Shown in pieces: positions 1-7,808 of a DNA stretch of 64,000 nt (position 1 is its first letter; the number at the start of each line of letters is the position of its first letter). The translations under genes were made by a program, and so were the position numbers. This DNA is from Chitinophagales bacterium. GTDB taxonomy: Bacteria; Bacteroidota; Bacteroidia; Chitinophagales; Saprospiraceae. The stretch spans positions 516,948-580,947 of the forward strand of contig JAAFJN010000001.1 of assembly GCA_013298845.1 (NCBI GenBank), read 5' to 3'. The notes below the pieces were generated by a model. It searched no databases. It was not told where the DNA came from and saw nothing but the letters and a program-made list of their open reading frames with translations.

Positions 1-1
1 G

Positions 2-2881
2 TTTATCGGCATCGTCATCGCCGGCTGTGTTACTACGAAGAAAAAAGACGACGTTAGTAGGTTTAAAAGGGGCTACAACAGCCTCACCACGCATTATAAC
101 TATTGGTTTAATGCCAACGAAATTTTGCGCCTCAAAGAAGCCGAACTGAGTAAAGGTTACAAAGACAATTATAACCAATTGTTGCCTTTGTACCCCGAAA
201 TGGCGGGCGAAACCCCGTCCAAAAAGGAACTCGAAGTTGCCGAAAAAAAGGCCGCTACCGGTATCGGCCTGCACCAAACGGGCACTTGGGTCGACGATTG
301 TTACCTGCTCATGGGGCAGTCTCAATATTACAAGCGCGATTACGAAACCGCCGAATCTACGTTCAGTTACATGCGCGAAGAGCATAACCCGAACAAAAAA
401 GTAAAAACCAAACTCAAAAAAACCAGTACCAAAAAGAAACCGGCCAAAAAAGTAAGCAAACGCAAAAAAGCCAAAGCCAAAAAGAAGGCCGCCGCTAAAA
501 AGAAAAAAGACGCCGAAGCCCGCAAAAAAGAACTGGCTAAACAAAGAGCCGAAGCCCGCAAAAACGGGACCACCGTTCCCAAAGATACCCCCAAAACGAC
601 CGAACCCAAACCCACAACCTCCACCAAAAAGGACACCAAACCCGAAGACGAATACCGCCTCGAGGTAACGGGCAAAAATCCTTACCGCCTCCACCGCCGC
701 GAAGCCGCTTACCCGGAGGCAATGGTGTGGTATGGCCGCACCCTCATCGAGCGGGAAAAATACGAGGAGGCCGAAATGTTGTTCCGCGAACTGCACGAAG
801 ACCCCTGGTTCCCCAAACGCCTCCAGGATGACCTTGCGAAAGCCGAAGCCTACCTTTGGATTGAACAAAAAATGTACGATAAAGCCGGTTTGGCCCTTAA
901 TAAAGCCATTAAATACGCCAAAAACAAAAAAGACCGGGCGCGTATGGCCTTTATTCAGGCCCAATTGCTCGAAATGGCCGACCAGAAAAAAGAAGCCTTC
1001 GCCGCCCTCGAAATTGTACTCAAAAGTAAACCCGATTTCGTCCTCGAATTCAATACCCGCCTCCACCAGATTATGGATGGCTGGCACGCCAGTATTTACA
1101 CCAGCGCCGAGGCCAACAGCCGCCTCGAACGCATGTTGAAAGAAGGCAAAAACAGCGATTACCGCGACCAGATTTATTTTACCCTCGGTGAAATTGCCTT
1201 GGCCGACAACAAGAAAAAAGAGGCCATTGCTTATTTTGCGCAATCGTTGGCTGCCTCCGCCGGAAACAATACCCAACGCGCCGAATCGTACCTGCGCCTC
1301 GCCGATTTGTACTACGAAACCGAAGATTTTGTGGCGGCAAAAGCCTATTACGACAGCACCATCACCGTGTTGTCCAACGCCGATGAACGGTTTGAACGCG
1401 CCCAACGCTCGGCTAAAGACCTCACCGAAATCGCCCGCCTCATCACCACCATTGAGGCCAACGACAGCATTGTCCGGGTGTTTAACATGAGCGATGCCGA
1501 ACGCCGCGCCTTGGCCAAAAAAATCCAAAAAGAACGCGACGATGCCACCGCCAAAGCCGCCGCCGAGGCCGCTACAGCCAAAGCCGTTGCCACTGATAAA
1601 GGTCGCCCGGCCGGTCCCGTTTCGGCCGCCGGTATTAAGCCCTCTACCTTTTATTTTTACAGCGACGCGGCCATTAAAAAAGGGAAACGCGACTTTGAAA
1701 AAAACTGGGGCGACCGCAAATTGGAAGATAACTGGCGCCGCAGCCAACGCCTCATCACCGGTGGTGCGGGCGATGACCAGGCCGGTGCCGATAAATCTGA
1801 TGACCCGGCCAAAGCCCAAAAATCGGAAGAAGAGTTGATGGCGGAAATTTTTAAAAATATTCCCCGCAACCAGGCCGAATTGAGCGTTATCCACCTCGCG
1901 ACCTACGAAGCCATGTTCAAATTGGGCACCTTGTTCCGCGATAAATTGGAAAATAACCCGCGCTGCGTGGGCACCCTCGAAGATATGCAGGGCCGTTACC
2001 CCGATACCGCCCGTTTCGACAAGGAAACCTGGTATTATTGTTACCTGGCGCATACCGACCTCCGCAACCAGCCGCGTGCGCAGTATTATTTGGATAAATT
2101 GGTGGCCAAATACCCCAATAGCCCTTATACCAAATCCATCACCGACCCCAATTTTGCCAACGCCAGCAAAGAAAAAGAGCGCGAACTCAACGTGTATTAC
2201 GAACAAACGTACGCGACTTTTAGCAAAGGAGATTACAAAACGGCCTTTAGTCGGTGCGAAGAAGCGCCCAAAAAATACGGTTCTACCAACGTTTATACGC
2301 CCAAGTTTGCCCTGCTCAGTGCCCTGTGCATTGGTAACCTGCAAGGCACCGAAGCCTATTGCAAAGCCCTCACCGAGGTCATTGCGCGTTTCCCCGAAAG
2401 CCCCGAATCTACCCGCGCCAAAGAAATTGCCCGTCTGTTGGCGTGTAAAGGGTTTGAAGGTGCCGGTACCACCGACGCCAAAAAACCGGAAATTGACGAC
2501 GCTTTTGTCACCGAACACGACAAACTCCACTATTTTATGGTGGTGTTAACCGGCAGCGATATCAAGTTGGAAAATGTAAAAAGTGCCATTTCCGACTATA
2601 ACCGCGAAAACCACAAAAACGACCAATTGCGCCTGTCGAACATTTTCCTCGGCACTTCGCAGGATCAGCCGATTATCGTGTTGCGCAAATTTGATAACAA
2701 AGAAAAAGGGTTGAAATACCTCAACGAGGTGAAAAACAAAAAGGATTTCCTCGGAGAAAACAACAAAACAACCTACGAGAAGGAGTTTTTTATCATTACG
2801 CAGGAAAATTACCGCCGCGTGTTAAAAAACAAAACCCTCGATGGATACCGCGAGTTTTTCCAGTCGAATTATTCGAAATAA
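2..2881 (+). CDS. porW: PorW/SprE-like T9SS TPR lipoprotein (5' partial)
   Basis: The gene enters from the left edge: the frame is open from base 2 and its start codon lies outside. The first visible residues end in VIAGC, a lipobox-like signal-peptidase II site, so the mature protein is probably an envelope lipoprotein. About 950 residues follow, rich in TPR-like helix pairs (roughly bases 690-1450 and 1860-2450). A Lys/Ala/Pro-rich low-complexity insert lies at about 390-640. Size, lipid anchor, TPRs and the stretch after the Cys (RGYNSLTTHYNYWFNANE) match the PorW/SprE family, which is needed for type IX secretion and gliding. This is family recognition, not a search; another large TPR lipoprotein remains possible. 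Confidence 0.8.
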   Translation, partial: FIGIVIAGCVTTKKKDDVSRFKRGYNSLTTHYNYWFNANEILRLKEAELSKGYKDNYNQLLPLYPEMAGETPSKKELEVAEKKAATGIGLHQTGTWVDDCYLLMGQSQYYKRDYETAESTFSYMREEHNPNKKVKTKLKKTSTKKKPAKKVSKRKKAKAKKKAAAKKKKDAEARKKELAKQRAEARKNGTTVPKDTPKTTEPKPTTSTKKDTKPEDEYRLEVTGKNPYRLHRREAAYPEAMVWYGRTLIEREKYEEAEMLFRELHEDPWFPKRLQDDLAKAEAYLWIEQKMYDKAGLALNKAIKYAKNKKDRARMAFIQAQLLEMADQKKEAFAALEIVLKSKPDFVLEFNTRLHQIMDGWHASIYTSAEANSRLERMLKEGKNSDYRDQIYFTLGEIALADNKKKEAIAYFAQSLAASAGNNTQRAESYLRLADLYYETEDFVAAKAYYDSTITVLSNADERFERAQRSAKDLTEIARLITTIEANDSIVRVFNMSDAERRALAKKIQKERDDATAKAAAEAATAKAVATDKGRPAGPVSAAGIKPSTFYFYSDAAIKKGKRDFEKNWGDRKLEDNWRRSQRLITGGAGDDQAGADKSDDPAKAQKSEEELMAEIFKNIPRNQAELSVIHLATYEAMFKLGTLFRDKLENNPRCVGTLEDMQGRYPDTARFDKETWYYCYLAHTDLRNQPRAQYYLDKLVAKYPNSPYTKSITDPNFANASKEKERELNVYYEQTYATFSKGDYKTAFSRCEEAPKKYGSTNVYTPKFALLSALCIGNLQGTEAYCKALTEVIARFPESPESTRAKEIARLLACKGFEGAGTTDAKKPEIDDAFVTEHDKLHYFMVVLTGSDIKLENVKSAISDYNRENHKNDQLRLSNIFLGTSQDQPIIVLRKFDNKEKGLKYLNEVKNKKDFLGENNKTTYEKEFFIITQENYRRVLKNKTLDGYREFFQSNYSK

Positions 2882-2947
2882 GTAGAGACGCGATGCCTCG
2901 CGTCTATTCAAAATAAGAGAAAAGTAGAGACGCGATGCCTCGCGTCT
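2882..2947. repeat. Two copies of a 24-bp palindromic repeat at a convergent junction
   Basis: A 24-bp unit starting GTAGAGACGCGATGCC occurs at 2882-2905 and 2924-2947, directly after the porW stop codon. Each contains the perfect 8-bp arms AGACGCGA and TCGCGTCT around TGCC. The pair fills the gap between two convergent genes, so hairpin formation in both transcripts is possible. Similar GTAGAGACGCGA units are familiar intergenic repeats in Bacteroidota and cyanobacteria. Confidence 0.8.
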
Positions 2948-2952
2948 TTGCA

Positions 2953-3657
2953 CTACAATTGTGAAACATTAAACACCGAACACGCGAACACCGCAGCGGT
3001 TTCGGTGCGCAACCGGGCTGCACCCAAGGTAATGGGCGTGCATTGGTGTTGTTGGGCCAAAGCAATTTCTTCGGGGGAAAAATCACCTTCCGGGCCGATA
3101 AAAATGACGGTATCTTGTTGGGGAGCCAGCACCGTTTTGAGGTGGGGCATCTCCGATTCGGGCGGACACCAACCGATAAAACGTTGGCTTTCCGCGAGGT
3201 TTTCCACTACTTTTTTAAACGGCGTAAGCGGGTGTAGGACGGGCAGGTAGGTCCGCAGGCATTGTTTCATGGCCGACACCACTACTTTTTCGAGGCGGTC
3301 GTGCCGCACGGTGGTGCGTTCGCTGTGGCGGCACAGCAGCGGGGTGATACTATCCACCCCAATTTCCACGGCTTTTTCCAAAAACCACTCGAATCGTTCG
3401 ATATTTTTGGTGGGTGCAACGGCCATGTGCAAGCGCGCGGGTGCAGGAGAAAATATTTTTTCCCCTACAATGCGCGCTATAACGTGGCGTTTGCCAATTT
3501 CGGTGATTTCCGTTGTCCACAGCGTACCTTTTCCGTTGGTAATTTCGAGCCGATCGCCCACTTTATGCCGGAGCACGGTGGCGATGTGTCGGCCTTCTTC
3601 TTCGTCCAAATAAGCGAAGCCGGCTTCGATCCGCGTGGTATAAGAAAGGATATTCAC
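2953..3657 (-). CDS. rsmE: 16S rRNA (uracil-1498-N3)-methyltransferase RsmE
   Basis: SPOUT-family methyltransferase of 234 residues that would methylate N3 of U1498 in 16S rRNA using SAM. The C-terminal knot shows the family motifs GPEGDFSPEE and LGAARLRTETA, which form the SAM site; the N-terminal part is the PUA-like RNA-binding region (residues 1 to about 70). The start is a GTG whose first base is the last base of the amn stop codon (TAGTG), so translation is probably coupled to amn. Length is normal for the family. Confidence 0.95.
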   Translation of the reverse strand: MNILSYTTRIEAGFAYLDEEEGRHIATVLRHKVGDRLEITNGKGTLWTTEITEIGKRHVIARIVGEKIFSPAPARLHMAVAPTKNIERFEWFLEKAVEIGVDSITPLLCRHSERTTVRHDRLEKVVVSAMKQCLRTYLPVLHPLTPFKKVVENLAESQRFIGWCPPESEMPHLKTVLAPQQDTVIFIGPEGDFSPEEIALAQQHQCTPITLGAARLRTETAAVFACSVFNVSQL

Positions 3658-4514
3658 TAAAATTTAAGGTGTTTTACGGTCAGGCCGCTGTTCATCAACT
3701 GTTTCAGCGAGTTGACCCCGATCAGCAGGTGTTGATCCACGTAATCGGACGTTACTTTTTTGTCGCTTTCTTCGGTTTTAATACCATCGGGGGTCATGGG
3801 CATATCGCTCACGAGCAACAGCGCCCCGGCGGGCATTTGATTTTTGAAAGCGGCAACAAAAATGGTGGCGGTTTCCATATCAATGGCGATACAGCGGAAA
3901 TCGCGCAGGCGTTGTTTGAAGTCTTCGCGGTGTTCCCAAACCCGTTTGTTGGTGGTGTACACCACGCCCGTCCAGTAATCGCGGTTATGGTCGCGAATGG
4001 TGGTAGAAACGGCTTTTTGCAGGGCAAATGAAGGTAACGCGGGCACTTCTTCGGGCAAATAGTCATTACTGGTACCTTCACCACGAATGGCAGCGATGGG
4101 CAAAATCAAATCACCCACGCGGTTTTTGCCGGTTTTAAGACCGCCGCATTTGCCCAGAAACAATACGGCTTTGGGTTTAATGGCCTCCAGCAAGTCAATA
4201 ATCAGACCCGCGTTGGGGCTTCCGATCCCAAAATTGATGATGGTAATGTTTTCGGCGGTAGCGGCCTGCATCGGGCGTTCGAGACCGGAGATGGCTACTC
4301 CGTGTTGGTCCGCAAACATTTTAACGTAACCCGCAAAATTGCAAAGGAGAATGTACTGTCCAAAATCCTTCAAGGCCATGCCGGTGTAACGCGGCAGCCA
4401 ATCTTCCACCATTTTGGCCTTAACGGCCTTTTCGCGTTCAAAATTCGTCTCTTTTACGCCATCCAAATCCTCCTGCGTCACTCTGACGAATTGTTCTTTG
4501 TGTTTTTCTTCCAT
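3657..4514 (-). CDS. amn: AMP nucleosidase, short form
   Basis: Member of the nucleoside phosphorylase/nucleosidase superfamily, 285 residues. The motifs LFLGKCGGLK and the late IDMETATIFVAA (purine and ribose binding region) are visible. It resembles the short AMP nucleosidases of Bacteroidota, which hydrolyse AMP to adenine and ribose 5-phosphate and lack the N-terminal regulatory domain of the E. coli enzyme. It lies first in a pair with rsmE, overlapping it by one base. An inverted repeat element separates it from sucD upstream. A different purine or uridine phosphorylase specificity cannot be excluded. Confidence 0.85.
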   Translation of the reverse strand: MEEKHKEQFVRVTQEDLDGVKETNFEREKAVKAKMVEDWLPRYTGMALKDFGQYILLCNFAGYVKMFADQHGVAISGLERPMQAATAENITIINFGIGSPNAGLIIDLLEAIKPKAVLFLGKCGGLKTGKNRVGDLILPIAAIRGEGTSNDYLPEEVPALPSFALQKAVSTTIRDHNRDYWTGVVYTTNKRVWEHREDFKQRLRDFRCIAIDMETATIFVAAFKNQMPAGALLLVSDMPMTPDGIKTEESDKKVTSDYVDQHLLIGVNSLKQLMNSGLTVKHLKF

Positions 4515-4528
4515 ATTTATATTTTTTT

Positions 4529-4795
4529 AGTGAAAAGTGAAGAGTGAAAAGTGAAGAGTGAAAAGTGAAGAGTTTTCTTCCCGTTGTAGAGCGTTCTATT
4601 TTACTGAAAAACTAAAAATGAGGTATATTTATAGTTTTGATTTTCTGCACCATAGATTCTTCTTCACTCATCACTTTTCACTCTTCACTTTTCACTCATC
4701 ACTATTTACTTTTCACTCTTCACTTTTCACTCATCACTCTTCACTCTTCACTCTTCACTCTTCACTCTTCACTCTTCACTCATCACTTTTCACTC
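4529..4795. repeat. Inverted heptamer-array element A
   Basis: Left array 4529-4572 (AGTGAAAAGTGAAGAG type) and right array about 4660-4795 (TTCACTC/TTCACTT/ATCACTT type) are reverse-complement arrays of a 7-bp unit. They enclose a core at 4573-4659 that carries CCCGTTGTAGAGCG (4580-4593) and GCACCATAG (4647-4655). The reverse complement of this core aligns with the core of element C at 37.35 kb. The right array overlaps the end of sucD. Confidence 0.85.
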
Positions 4796-5661
4796 AAAAC
4801 CCGTTTCACGGTAGCGCCAATTTGTGCGGGGCTATCTACTACGTGAATACCATTTTCGGCCATGATGGCCATTTTAGCGGCGGCAGTATCTTCGGCACCG
4901 CCCACGATAGCACCGGCGTGGCCCATTTTACGGCCTTTGGGGGCAGTTTGACCAGCGATAAAACCGATGACCGGTTTTTTGTTGCCGGTAGCGCGAATCC
5001 AGCGGGCGGCTTCGGCTTCGAGGCCACCACCAATTTCACCAATCATAATGATGGCTTCGGTTTCGGGGTCGTTCATAAAGAGTTCTACGGCTTCGCGGGT
5101 GGTTGTACCAATGATCGGGTCACCGCCAATACCGATGGCCGTTGAAATACCCAAACCGGCTTTAGCCACTTGGTCGGCGGCTTCGTACGTAAGCGTACCG
5201 GATTTGGACACCAACCCGATGGTGCCGCGTTTGAACACAAAACCGGGCATAATACCCACTTTTGCTTCGCCCGGCGTGATAACACCCGGACAGTTGGGGC
5301 CAATAAGGCGGCAGCCTTTGTCGGCGATATAGGCTTTGGCGCGTACCATGTCCTGCACCGGAATACCTTCGGTGATGGCCACAATAACTTTAATACCAGC
5401 CTGTGCCGCTTCGATGATGGCATCGGCAGCGAATGCGGGCGGAACAAAAATGATAGATGTGTCTGCTCCAGCCTTGATGACCGCATCTTCTACGGTATTA
5501 AATACTGGGCGGTCGAGGTGCGTTTGGCCACCTTTTCCGGGTGTGACACCACCAACCACATTGGTGCCATATTCGAGCATTTGTTGGGCGTGGAATGTTC
5601 CCTCTTTTCCGGTGAAGCCCTGTACGATGATACGTGAATCTTTGTTTACTAAAACAGACAT
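4783..5661 (-). CDS. sucD: Succinyl-CoA synthetase (ADP-forming) subunit alpha
   Basis: TCA-cycle enzyme subunit, 292 residues, which with the beta subunit interconverts succinyl-CoA and succinate with nucleotide phosphorylation. The N-terminal CoA-binding fold ([16 protein letters not shown]), the [12 protein letters not shown] motif and the region of the phosphorylated active-site His ([11 protein letters not shown]) are all present. The beta-subunit gene is not adjacent. The last codons and the TGA stop lie inside the repeat array of element A, so the extreme C-terminus (LSEK) is encoded by repeat-like sequence. Confidence 0.96.
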   Translation of the reverse strand: MSVLVNKDSRIIVQGFTGKEGTFHAQQMLEYGTNVVGGVTPGKGGQTHLDRPVFNTVEDAVIKAGADTSIIFVPPAFAADAIIEAAQAGIKVIVAITEGIPVQDMVRAKAYIADKGCRLIGPNCPGVITPGEAKVGIMPGFVFKRGTIGLVSKSGTLTYEAADQVAKAGLGISTAIGIGGDPIIGTTTREAVELFMNDPETEAIIMIGEIGGGLEAEAARWIRATGNKKPVIGFIAGQTAPKGRKMGHAGAIVGGAEDTAAAKMAIMAENGIHVVDSPAQIGATVKRVLSEK

Positions 5662-5678
5662 ATGGTATTGTTTTAATC

Positions 5679-5703
5679 AAAAAATCCGGTAGCCGGACTT
5701 TTG
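5679..5703 (-). terminator. Hairpin terminator after the ftsB-like gene
   Basis: Read on the minus strand, AAAAGTCCGG, loop CTA, then CCGGATTTTTT forms a stem followed by a T run. It lies downstream of the ftsB-like gene and upstream of sucD, so it should separate the two transcripts. Confidence 0.6.
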
Positions 5704-5742
5704 AAAATTATTATTGTGATGTATTATTTTTTTGTTTTTAAT

Positions 5743-6051
5743 TTACTTCTGGATAACAAAAACGTCTTCGTTATTTTGTTTCATGTAGTAGTGTTCGCGG
5801 GCGTAATTTTCTTTGGTCAATTCAAAATCTTCGGCTTCTTCGCGGGCTTCTTTAATTTTTTGTTGATAAAAAACGCGATCATCCTCCAAACGGTTCAATG
5901 CGCGGCGCAACTTTATCTGGGTGATAAGGTCGTTTTTATCAATAAAAATCAGGAAAAACAAAAAGATTACCGTTGCCAGGTAGTACCTGTTCTGAAGGGT
6001 GCGGGGCAACTTGCTGCGAAGTGCCTGCCAGGGATTTTGTGGTACGGCCAT
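5743..6051 (-). CDS. FtsB/DivIC-like septum formation initiator
   Basis: Small bitopic protein of 102 residues. A short basic N-terminus is followed by one membrane segment (about residues 24-38, YLATVIFLFFLIFID), then a charged coiled coil (about 45-90). This is the FtsB/DivIC layout, in which the extracytoplasmic coiled coil joins the cell-division complex with FtsL and FtsQ. The coiled-coil end (KENYAREHYYMKQNNEDVFVI) resembles Bacteroidota members of the family. It stands alone between a hairpin terminator and a leader with an inverted repeat. Whether it should be called FtsB or DivIC is not decided by sequence. Confidence 0.8.
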   Translation of the reverse strand: MAVPQNPWQALRSKLPRTLQNRYYLATVIFLFFLIFIDKNDLITQIKLRRALNRLEDDRVFYQQKIKEAREEAEDFELTKENYAREHYYMKQNNEDVFVIQK

Positions 6052-6080
6052 AAACGAACTTTAGTTATGCTGAGCGTCGC

Positions 6081-6135
6081 CAGGTTTTGTGCATTACTTT
6101 TTGGTATAGTCCTGCATCTTTAAGCACAAAACCTG
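6081..6135. repeat. 12-bp perfect inverted repeat in the ftsB-like leader
   Basis: CAGGTTTTGTGC at 6081-6092 and GCACAAAACCTG at 6124-6135 are perfect reverse complements around a 31-base loop. No T run follows on either strand, so this is not a standard terminator. It lies between a minus-strand promoter box (6169-6176) and the ftsB-like start, so it would be in the 5' leader. Confidence 0.6.
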
Positions 6136-6168
6136 CCGTGTCGAAGTATAGGTCAAAATTTGAACGGC

Positions 6169-6176
6169 CAAAAGTA
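6169..6176 (-). promoter_or_regulatory. -7 box (TACTTTTG) upstream of the ftsB-like gene
   Basis: The minus strand reads TACTTTTG, a match to the Bacteroidota TAnnTTTG box. No clear TTG at -33 is seen. It would give a leader of about 110 bases that includes the inverted repeat. Confidence 0.4.
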
Positions 6177-6198
6177 CAACTTTCCGCTGATTTGTGTA

Positions 6199-7149
6199 TT
6201 ATCTAAACAAAAACTTACCCCACTTCCACAGGGGCGACCACTCTTTGCGCACCCGAAAATAGGCTTTTTGTACACCGCCGAGGTAGCGCCGACTCTGTTC
6301 CACGCTTTTAATCATGCTGCCTTCAAAGTCGAAAACGGCCAGTTGGAGCGTATTTTGGGCGTATTCGATGGCGTGCCATTGTAATAATATACCCGAACCC
6401 GATTGGCGAAAAGCGGGGTCGTCGCCGCCCCACAGCAGGTAAGCCGATTGCTGGTCCCACACCAAAAAAATGGCCGAGTGCACGGCGCCGTCGTTTTTGC
6501 CCACCGCGTAAAAGGCCCGACCGGCGTTCCGCTGCGCGAATGCCTCATAAATTTTGGAAAAATAAGTGGGGTCCAGGGGGAATGAAAGCCCCTGCCGGGT
6601 AAAACTTTGGGCGCACAAATTGTACAGCGTTGTGGCCGGTAAATGGGTGGTCACGTCCACCAATTCCCGCGCTTTTTTGATTTTTCGTTTGTAGTTGGCG
6701 GTTATATTCTCCCAAAGTTCGGGGGTGGTGGCAGGGCGTAAAGCAATCTGGTAGGAGTAACGGGTAGTTTGCGAAAAGCCCCGCCAATACAAGGGCAGCC
6801 AATTGCTAATGGTGTAATTAAAGTCCTGTTCAAAGGCCGCTAAACCCGGCGGAAGCAGGTTGGCCATTTCTTCCAGAATACGCATTTCGGCGGAAATTTC
6901 CCGTTGTTCAGGAACGATGTACGGCCCCATGAGTTTGCCCATGAGCGGCATGGCGATATAAGTCCAAATAGCCTTTTTTTTGAGGAAAAACGGCCAAACC
7001 CCGACAATTTTACCTTGATTCAGGTGCACAACGGCGTCCCAAATGCCTCCGGTACACACGGCATCGAGGTACCAGTCTTGCATAAATACCGGGAAATCGG
7101 GCGGAGCCTGCGCACAAAATTGGCGGTATAATTCTTTTGGGTTGGACAT
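6199..7149 (-). CDS. FemAB/GNAT-like acyltransferase (BioF2-like)
   Basis: Protein of 316 residues resembling the FemAB-like, GNAT-fold acetyltransferase_6 group. It has an N-terminal VFMQDWYLDAV, a central WENITANYKRKIKKA and a C-terminal FDFEGSMIKSVEQSRRYLGG, which recalls the conserved DF-G end of this group. Such proteins transfer acyl or aminoacyl groups; the substrate here is unknown. The frame is open to 7200, but the ATG at 7149 is preferred because a TACCTTTG promoter box ends only five bases upstream. It is probably monocistronic. Confidence 0.75.
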   Translation of the reverse strand: MSNPKELYRQFCAQAPPDFPVFMQDWYLDAVCTGGIWDAVVHLNQGKIVGVWPFFLKKKAIWTYIAMPLMGKLMGPYIVPEQREISAEMRILEEMANLLPPGLAAFEQDFNYTISNWLPLYWRGFSQTTRYSYQIALRPATTPELWENITANYKRKIKKARELVDVTTHLPATTLYNLCAQSFTRQGLSFPLDPTYFSKIYEAFAQRNAGRAFYAVGKNDGAVHSAIFLVWDQQSAYLLWGGDDPAFRQSGSGILLQWHAIEYAQNTLQLAVFDFEGSMIKSVEQSRRYLGGVQKAYFRVRKEWSPLWKWGKFLFR

Positions 7150-7154
7150 TGGGA

Positions 7155-7162
7155 CAAAGGTA
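7155..7162 (-). promoter_or_regulatory. -7 box TACCTTTG next to the start codon of the FemAB-like gene
   Basis: Minus strand reads TACCTTTG, then TCCCA, then ATG. Transcription would begin at or almost at the start codon, implying a leaderless or nearly leaderless mRNA. Confidence 0.45.
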
Positions 7163-7192
7163 GCCATTGAAAAATAATTTGTGGCAAATTCC

Positions 7193-7222
7193 TTGCGCAT
7201 CTCAAAAAATCCCGTAATTTTG
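7193..7222 (+). promoter_or_regulatory. Promoter for ssb-gldE
   Basis: TTG (7193-7195), a 19-bp spacer and TAATTTTG (7215-7222) fit the Bacteroidota TTG-N19-TAnnTTTG consensus. The predicted leader to the ssb ATG at 7323 is about 95 bases. Confidence 0.5.
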
Positions 7223-7322
7223 TAATCGTTTTGTGATTTAGCACAACCGATTGAATTTTTTTAAACTCCTTTCAATGACGTTAATATTACCTTATAATTC
7301 ATAACTATCAATTTTTTCTATC

Positions 7323-7787
7323 ATGATTAACAAAGTAACCTTAATTGGTCGTTTAGGTAACGACCCCGAAGTACGCCGCCTCGAAGGTGGTGCCGTTGTA
7401 TCTCGATTCTCCCTGGCTACCAGTGAATCTTACAAAGACAAAGACGGAAATTTTCAGGAAACCACCGAGTGGCACAATGTTGTGGCTTGGCGCGACCTGG
7501 CCGAACGGGCTGAAAAAATGCTGAAAAAAGGTTCTCTCGTTTACGTTGAGGGTAAAATCTCTTACCGTAAGTACACCGACAAGGACAATGTAGAGCGTTT
7601 TATCACCGACATTTTGGCCAACAATTTCCGTATCTTAGAAAAACGCGAAGGCAGCGGAAACACGGGCGACCGTAACTTCCCCTCTGCCGAACCGGCCCGT
7701 TACCAAGGCTCAGGTGGTACCTCAAATACCGCCCCTGAACCGGCCGAGGTGGAAACGGTGGCAGACGGCAACGATTTGCCCTTCTAA
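7323..7787 (+). CDS. ssb: Single-stranded DNA-binding protein
   Basis: SSB of 154 residues. The N-terminal OB fold (residues 1 to about 105) starts MINKVTLIGRLGNDPEVR and contains TTEWHNVVAWRDLAE. A flexible Ser/Gly/Pro-rich linker follows, and the tail ends in NDLPF, the acidic tip that recruits replication and repair partners. It would coat single-stranded DNA as a tetramer. gldE follows after 21 bases, an arrangement common in Bacteroidota. Confidence 0.97.
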   Translation: MINKVTLIGRLGNDPEVRRLEGGAVVSRFSLATSESYKDKDGNFQETTEWHNVVAWRDLAERAEKMLKKGSLVYVEGKISYRKYTDKDNVERFITDILANNFRILEKREGSGNTGDRNFPSAEPARYQGSGGTSNTAPEPAEVETVADGNDLPF

Positions 7788-7808
7788 TTTTCACTAAACG
7801 ATCGCATT

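Noticed and set aside
4529..4795. Element A as a simple microsatellite only
   Set aside because: The collinear core shared with element C and the inverted orientation of the arrays are not explained by simple slippage.
4558..5145. 195-codon plus-strand frame (Ser/Leu/Phe/Thr/His repeats)
   Set aside because: It is read through the TTCACTN array and antisense to suc[17 protein letters not shown] peptides are a direct product of the heptamer repeat.
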